In this document: piece after piece, positions 59,468-64,000 of the stretch
Layout: each line of letters starts with the position of its first letter
Numbering within the stretch: the first letter of the stretch is position 1
NCBI GenBank assembly: GCA_949710005.1
Contig: OX453282.1
Span: 23,777,120 to 23,841,119, forward strand
DNA from: Ricordea florida
Taxonomy: Eukaryota; Cnidaria; Anthozoa; Corallimorpharia; Ricordeidae
Reading direction: 5' to 3'
DNA: 64,000 bases
Translations under genes and position numbers: made by a program
The notes under the pieces: model-generated
Told to the model about the DNA's origin: nothing
Seen by the model: the letters and a program-made list of their open reading frames with translations, nothing else
Databases searched by the model: none

Positions 59468-60144
59468 TAATGCTAGCTTTCCCCAATAAGTATTGTGCAT
59501 AAAACAGTGCACATTTTAGTACTGGCAAATCTGTGAATAGATGAAAAGTTTAAATTTTAGTATGACTCTTGAGGTCTTGTTGGGTTATATACTATTTGGC
59601 AGTGTGATGCTGTGTTAAATGTAATAATGAGGTGAAAATTAATTGTTGCATTATGACTGACACTGCTGTACAGCTATAAATTTTGTAAAACATTTCAGAG
59701 TATATGCTGTTAATGATATTGTTATATTAAAAGTTTATTATACATGCTATATTGCCTGGTTTACATGTGTTACATGTACAAGTCTTGATAAAGAGAACCT
59801 GTTACCTGATGGGGTTTGTAACCTTATTTTGTAAGGAACTGGTTATTTTGTTATTTAGCAATTGTTGAAGAATACATGTTTGCTTCAGGGGCTCACTTTG
59901 AGGAAAAGAAGTCTTAGAGTAAGGGAATTTTGTAATCTTAAACTCAGCACCCCTGCATCAAATTCAAGCAGTTCATATCCCTCACTATAAGTAACATTTT
60001 CCTTGTTTTTAGAAGTGCTTTTTCTCTCATTTTGAGTTACACCACTGCTCATTTTGGGAACTTAATGTTCCTCACCTCAGGACGCATTTTTGAGAAAAAA
60101 AGTTCTCACTTTAAGTTACCTAGAAAAATATAAACTTAAGAGTG
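59468..60144. repeat. CACTA right subterminal region and TIR
   Basis: Non-coding. From about 59,920, motifs such as CTCATTTTGAG, CTCATTTTGGG and TCTCACTTTAAG lead to ATAAACTTAAGAGTG at the end. They are the counterpart of the left type-1 repeats. Confidence 0.7.
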
Positions 60145-60790
60145 AACAACATAGCCCTCAGAGGTACACGAGATGATGATCGAGGAAATGGCAGTCTTTC
60201 CGGTAATTTCCATGCACTGTTAGAATTTCGAATTGACAGCGGCGACCAAACACTAAAACATCACCTGGAAACCGCTCCCAGAAATGCGACTTATATTTCT
60301 AAAACCATTCAAAATGATTACAACTGTGGGTGCTATCATAGTGAATAATTTGTCACAGGAAATCAGGGACAGCAAATTTTTTCCATTATGTCTGACGAAG
60401 CAGCTGACATATCAAATAAACAAAACCTTTCAGTGGTGATCAGATTTCTCGATTCGACCAAAACAGTCAGAGAAGAGTTTGTAGGATTCTACCTTTGTGA
60501 GGATATACTATACTTCAATTCCTGATCACTATTCCCATTTCATCGGCATCTTGCGAAAGGTCCATTTCAACCCTCCGAAATCTGAAGACGTATTTGAGAA
60601 GTACAGTGGTCCAGGATAGACGGAATGGATTAGCACTGATGCATGCCCATTGGGAAATGGAATTAGATCTTGAACAAATTATAGATTTATTTGCTAATTT
60701 ACATCCCAGAAGAATGAGAATGGAAAATATTTTAAATGAATTATTTTGTACCAGGCAGTCACTAGGGTTTCTAGAGTACTTGTGAGTTAT
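60145..60790 (+). pseudogene. hAT transposase, central and C-terminal parts
   Basis: Begins [11 protein letters not shown], continues [17 protein letters not shown], frameshifts, then MSDEAADISNKQNLSVVIRF (60,389) and further blocks to about HPRRMRMENIL (60,700), which resembles the C-terminal dimerisation end of hAT transposases. At least two frameshifts and a missing middle section show that it is dead. Confidence 0.75.
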
Positions 60791-61549
60791 GTTCCATCGG
60801 GATTGATGTAATCCTTAAACTGATGGAGAACAGTACAGATACACAACTGGTGTCTGTGGTACAATTGTATTAATACTTAAATCTGGACAAAAAAGTCATT
60901 CTTCAATAGTTTTTAGAGTTATTTTTCCACTGACACTGGGTATTTGATAAGCTTAAATGGTTTTCACATATTCTCTCAGTCTGAGCTCATTAGACCACAT
61001 CAATTTATACACTGATCTAAAAGGCTCAAAAAGGCAAGTATGATTCCAACTTTTCAGTTTTGCTGATACATTTCCACAACAATGTTTCTTAATATTCACT
61101 AATAAATCCTTATCTTTTTCCCTCCATTCCCACTTTGAGCTAACTGACCTGATTCCTATTGAATAGTTATTGGCACCCCCACAAGCATCCAAGACAGCAA
61201 TCCAGGCAGCAGATCTGCTACATTTTCAAAAGTAGCCCTCAATCGTAATTCACATGCTAGACTCCTTAGACACAGAAAGGCAAATTTGTGGACAAAAAAA
61301 ATTAATGTTATTCTGGTTTGTCTGTGTAAATACACAGAATTGATTTTTTTTGTACAGAATTATGCCTTTCTGAGGAGGTACTGTTAATGTGTCTGAATGG
61401 CTTAAAGTGCTCTCAGAATGCAGGAAAATTGCATTCTGGGAGCACTAAATTTCAAATTTTCTTGAGGGGGGGGGGGAGAGGGCATGCCCCCAAACCCCCC
61501 TAGTTAAGGTGCTGCAAATCACTCATGTAAAATCCTGGATCCGCCCCTG
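60791..61549. other. hAT 3' non-coding end
   Basis: Contains a hairpin (GAATGCAGGAAAATTGCATTC near 61,418), a G-run near 61,466-61,475 and the terminal inverted repeat CTGGATCCGCCCCTG ending at 61,549. No gene. Confidence 0.55.
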
Positions 61550-61690
61550 TAATAGGGTGAAAAAGTTATATCCTGCAACTTTATCGTTCAATCCTTCGGA
61601 CAGACCTTTTCCTCTTTAATGAAATCTTTCTTTCTTCTTGAAAGCCATCACAGCGGGAGTAAGGCAAGCACGTGATAAATCATGTGATAA
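61550..61690 (+). repeat. Dispersed repeat, copy 2
   Basis: Matches 8,694-8,805 from its first base after the hAT end. This shows that the hAT right flank is not Polinton DNA. Confidence 0.7.
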
Positions 61691-61827
61691 CCTCTCTCTG
61701 TATCCTGCTGATCCTAATTGTACGGTAGATTTATCGCTCAAGTGATTTTGATTGTTAAACTTTCTGCTGTATGAGCCAGGCAGGCGAAAAAATGACACAT
61801 TTTCACCAATTTTCTTCTACTGGTTAA

Positions 61828-61829
<2 letters not shown>

Positions 61830-61868
<39 letters not shown>

Positions 61869-61870
61869 TA
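61830..61870. repeat. (TA)n microsatellite
   Basis: About 18 TA units directly before the hammerhead-bearing repeat; a shorter TA run follows its second copy at 62,257. Confidence 0.9.
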
Positions 61871-61980
61871 GCATGCTCGCTAGTTCTCTAGTTTGAGCAC
61901 TCTGGCATGACTTAAATGATACCACAAGTGTGGTTTCGTTTGAGGTGGCTATATAGCCATACCTCCATCCCAGAATCAGC

Positions 61981-62025
61981 ACTGCACTGATGAGGCCCAG
62001 AAGGCCGAAACATACTGTCTGCAGT
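61981..62025 (+). ncRNA. Type I hammerhead ribozyme, copy 1
   Basis: Stem I strands ACTGCA (61,981-61,986) and TGCAGT (62,020-62,025) pair perfectly. The core CTGATGA (61,987-61,993) is followed by stem II GGCC-CAGAA-GGCC, then GAAA (62,007-62,010). A short stem III (ACA/TGT) precedes the cleavage triplet GTC ending at 62,019. All conserved core residues are present. Short stem III is usual for metazoan type I hammerheads, which often cleave as dimers. Confidence 0.85.
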
Positions 62026-62207
62026 TAGATATAGCTCTTTGGCTTTCATGCCCAAATTGAGCACTCTACTGGGATGAGTCATTGCCGCTAGCATTGCGCA
62101 TGCTCGCTAGTTCTCTAGTTTGAGCACTCTGGCATGACTTAAATGACACCACAAGTGTGGTTTCGTTTGAGGTGGCTATATAGCCATACCTCCATCCTAG
62201 CATCAGC

Positions 62208-62246
62208 ACTGCACTGATGAGGCCCAGAAGGCCGAAACAGTACTGT
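62208..62246 (+). ncRNA. Type I hammerhead ribozyme, copy 2 (3' stem I strand altered)
   Basis: Same core (CTGATGA, GGCC-CAGAA-GGCC, GAAA, GTC) but the sequence after the cleavage site is TACTGTC instead of TGCAGT. Stem I cannot form as in copy 1. Confidence 0.7.
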
Positions 62247-62257
62247 CTACTGTCTGT

Positions 62258-62731
62258 ATATATATATAGTGTAGTGAAGTCAAAAAGGAGGCATTGGTTT
62301 GCTGTAACTCTGAGTTTCACGCCTTGTGGCGATCGTCAGACAGACTTTTATTACTAACTTCAATGTTATGTATAAAAGCATTATTCCCGTTACTTCCCAC
62401 TTATCAGCAAAAGTACTGGTCTTCTATACTACAGAAGTGTATTAAATGAATGAAGTAAGGGCGTATCATAGTCTAACAACAACGTTAATTTATAAAGTGC
62501 CTACACTCAAAACCCCTGGCCACCAGCTTCTCTTCTATCTTACGTTTCCATAACTATTAAAAACAGTTTTATTTCAAAGTGTGTTATTCATCTAGCATTC
62601 AGTTTACATTGAGTAAGTAAGGGCAAGGGCGGCATAACTTGTCTGGATGACTTCATTAACGCTCATTATATAAAAATGTGCCTCTCTCAAGTCTTGATAC
62701 AGAAAATATTTTAGGAGAGTGCATTGGAATG
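62258..62731. other. Possible retroelement tail; no gene
   Basis: Contains CTTGTGGCGATCGTCAGAC, which looks structured, and otherwise AT-rich DNA. No supported coding region. Confidence 0.35.
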
Positions 62732-63037
62732 TCAACGGCCACTTCTGCGCATGTCTCGCAAAAGCTCAACGAGTTCTTCACACTGTTTGAACCAGTCGTA
62801 CGTCTGAGCATAGTTTGTGCGCACGTTTTTTGCCTCAGCCAATCGCACACTTCTATTCTTCTGACGCATCTGCTTGATAGAATTGGCCCAATCAATGGCA
62901 TCATCCGTTGTTACAATGTAAGAATTGCCAAAAGGAAGTTTTTCCAGTGCTTTTCCAAATCCTGAATTACTGGATACAAGAACAGGCAAACCAGCAGACA
63001 AAGCTTCCAAAGCAGTCAGCCCAAACCCCTCCGAGTA
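62732..63037 (-). pseudogene. Second family-4 glycosyltransferase copy, truncated
   Basis: Encodes about 100 residues from SEGFGLTALEALSAGLPVLV to LRDMRRSGR, parallel to the C-lobe of the 2.8-4.0 kb exon and on the same strand. Homology starts abruptly at the Ser codon; everything before it is replaced by Polinton 3 sequence. The end lacks the donor-site context of the first copy and reaches TGA at 62,732. It is the remains of a paralogue cut by the insertion. Confidence 0.75.
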
Positions 63038-64000
63038 GTAGATGAGAGTAGTTTGCCCCACACACACACATGTTGTTGTTTTCACACACACACATGTTGT
63101 TTTTTTACACACACCCGCGCACATTTTTTTGTTATCACGCAAGAGTACGAAAAAATTTATGTAAAGATTTACTCAAAATTACACAAGATCAAGCAAAAGG
63201 TGAAGATTAACCAAAAACTGTAAAGGTTCCTAAAGATCTAGTAAATTTTTTATCAGAGTGTTAATCAGATATTGCGAATAAAAAATGATTTGAAGATAAG
63301 AAATATTTTACAAAAATAACAACATGGATAGACTTACGGTTGATCAACTGAAAGAACTTGCAAAAGAATATAATATTAAAGGCAGGTCAAAATTGAGGAG
63401 AAAAAGGGACCTTTTAAAAGAATTGCGAAAAATTACTGAACTCGTTGAAATGTATGATAATGTGGAACCACAACTTGGCACGCCCCCAGGTAGCCCCCCG
63501 CCTTCCCCCCGCCCAGGCACACCACCACGCCGGCCACCAGCTTTTACTAAATCTGAAAATAAAAATATTCCTAAACAGAAGGAAAGACCTATCCCAATCC
63601 CCGTAAAAAATATTCCTAAACAGAAGGAAAGACCTATTCCACCCAAAAATTCAAAAGTGTCAGAAAGAATAAAGTTTTTTGAATCTGTTAAGGATACCAA
63701 AAACTCTAAAAAATCCGAGCCAAAAAGAATATTCAAAAACTACAAAGTGGAAGATAGAAAAAAGTTTTATGAAGAGGTTACATTTACAACTAATGAAAAT
63801 TTACCCAATAAACCCAAAAGGAATATAATTAAAAATTACAAAGTGGAAGATAGAAAAAAGTTTTATGAATCTTTACAAAATCTAACAAATAAGAAAATCA
63901 TAAAACCAATTCCACCAGCTAGAAAAAAGGCTAATAATCAAACAAAAAATAAATCAGAAACAGTCGAAAATAAAGATAAGAAAATTAAACTAAGACCTCC
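63038..64000 (+). mobile_element. Polinton 3, left end (runs off the window)
   Basis: Starts close to GAGTAGTAGATGAGAGTAG, then CA-rich microsatellite-like runs (ACACACACAC) that may belong to its TIR, then a polB-type gene reading inward. The junction with the glycosyltransferase fragment is sharp. The other end and target duplication are outside the window. Confidence 0.65.
63324..64000 (+). CDS. polB: Polinton 3 polB-type gene, N-terminal part
   Basis: Open from ATG 63,324 to the window edge (225 codons). The N-terminus (LTVDQLKELAKEYNIKGRSK) is the same SAP-like helix pair seen in Polinton 2 polB. A Pro-rich linker and two internal repeats follow (NIPKQKERPIP twice; NYKVEDRKKFYE twice). 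The catalytic part is not in the window, so assignment rests on the N-terminus and position inside a Polinton end. It could instead be another SAP-bearing gene like the 174-aa protein of Polinton 2. Confidence 0.65.
   Translation, partial: MDRLTVDQLKELAKEYNIKGRSKLRRKRDLLKELRKITELVEMYDNVEPQLGTPPGSPPPSPRPGTPPRRPPAFTKSENKNIPKQKERPIPIPVKNIPKQKERPIPPKNSKVSERIKFFESVKDTKNSKKSEPKRIFKNYKVEDRKKFYEEVTFTTNENLPNKPKRNIIKNYKVEDRKKFYESLQNLTNKKIIKPIPPARKKANNQTKNKSETVENKDKKIKLRP

Larger units (their letters stand above)
19226..60144. mobile_element. Giant CACTA (EnSpm)-type element, 40,919 bp, carrying two transposase/SAM-gene pairs
   Basis: The left end CACTCTTAAGTTTAT at 19,226 is repeated inverted at the right end (60,130-60,144). 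AAC directly flanks both sides (19,223-19,225 and 60,145-60,147). CACT termini, 3-bp target duplications, subterminal repeats and Tnp2-like transposases define the CACTA superfamily. Removing the element and one AAC rejoins the hAT reading frame. Inside are two divergent pairs: transposase A/SAM gene A and transposase B/SAM gene B. Polinton 2 (15.2 kb) and a three-unit excess of a 1,876-bp repeat account for about half the length. It may be one four-gene element or a fusion of two related ones. Confidence 0.8.
18120..61549 (+). mobile_element. hAT transposon (about 2.5 kb of own sequence) split by the 40.9-kb CACTA element
   Basis: Left end CAGGGGCGGATCCAG at 18,120 and its inverted copy ending at 61,549. 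The two halves (18,120-19,225 and 60,145-61,549) carry consecutive parts of one hAT-type transposase, and the protein alignment continues from ...FCGKN to NIALRG across the CACTA insertion. No 8-bp target duplication is visible: the left flank is Polinton 1, while the right flank is the dispersed repeat also found at 8,694. That implies rearrangement after insertion. Confidence 0.8.
61871..62257 (+). mobile_element. Two 227-bp direct repeats with hammerhead cores (retrozyme or PLE terminal repeat)
   Basis: Unit 1 starts GCATGCTCGCTAGTTCTCTA at 61,871 and unit 2 at 62,098, with few differences. Unit 2 is cut short after the ribozyme. Tandem short monomers each bearing a type I hammerhead, with no protein, are how animal retrozymes and Penelope-element pLTRs appear in genomes. 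The downstream sequence (GTAACTCTGAGTTTCACGCC near 62,300) may belong to the same element. Confidence 0.7.

Noticed and set aside
63344..63736. 130-aa minus-strand frame in Polinton 3
   Set aside because: It is antisense to the polB-type frame, which has the recognisable SAP-like start and an inward orientation from the element end.
1..64000. tRNA or rRNA genes
   Set aside because: No cloverleaf or conserved rRNA segment was noticed on either strand by eye.

Overview
This is a metazoan nuclear genome window, most likely from an anthozoan cnidarian (coral or sea anemone type). The reasons are GT-AG introns, AT-rich intergenic DNA, Penelope-like, piggyBac-like, hAT, CACTA and Polinton elements, a hammerhead-ribozyme repeat, and a family-4 glycosyltransferase exon of a kind known from anthozoan immune-type gene families. 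The taxon is an inference; no rRNA or conserved single-copy host gene is present. Almost the whole window is mobile DNA.

Layout. 0.3-2.0 kb: Penelope-like (PLE) remnant with inverted flanking repeats. 2.8-4.0 kb: glycosyltransferase exon on the minus strand. 5.1-7.3 kb: two TTAA-flanked elements (a 690-bp inverted-repeat element and a 1.1-kb piggyBac derivative). 9.5-18.1 kb: Polinton 1, defective: its polB is split by a 661-bp inverted-repeat element, its integrase has lost the catalytic Glu, and everything after the sixth gene is missing. 18,120-61,549: a degenerate hAT transposon whose transposase is split by a 40.9-kb CACTA-type element (19,226-60,144; TIR CACTCTTAAGTTTAT, 3-bp target duplication AAC). 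61.6-62.3 kb: two 227-bp direct repeats, each with a hammerhead ribozyme core. 62.7-63.04 kb: a second, truncated glycosyltransferase copy. 63.04 kb to the end: the start of Polinton 3.

The CACTA element is the most unusual object. It holds two divergently transcribed gene pairs, each made of a Tnp2-like transposase (minus) and a SAM-domain gene (plus): transposase A (22,209-26,467) with SAM gene A (27,007-44,504), and transposase B (45,941-49,578) with a SAMD3-like gene B (49,848-59,467). A cluster of CCATTAATGG-type repeats lies downstream of each transposase. Two later events enlarged it. A complete 15.2-kb Polinton (Polinton 2, 28,343-43,531; 381-bp TIRs, target duplication CAAGTT) landed in intron 3 of SAM gene A. 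A four-exon cassette of SAM gene B was amplified to four 1,876-bp copies that keep the reading frame. Without these the element would be about 20 kb.

Polinton 2 looks intact. It has inward-facing SAP-like genes at both TIRs (polB on the left, a Cys/His repeat protein on the right), a retroviral-type integrase antisense to and overlapping the polB end, a double-jelly-roll capsid candidate, a packaging ATPase, several small membrane proteins, a candidate penton and an unknown minus-strand gene. Most of its genes share an upstream motif near TTTAAAGATTTCTTACTGA, about 25-36 bp before the ATG. I see no adenovirus-type protease. Exon boundaries were read by eye from splice consensus and frame continuity.
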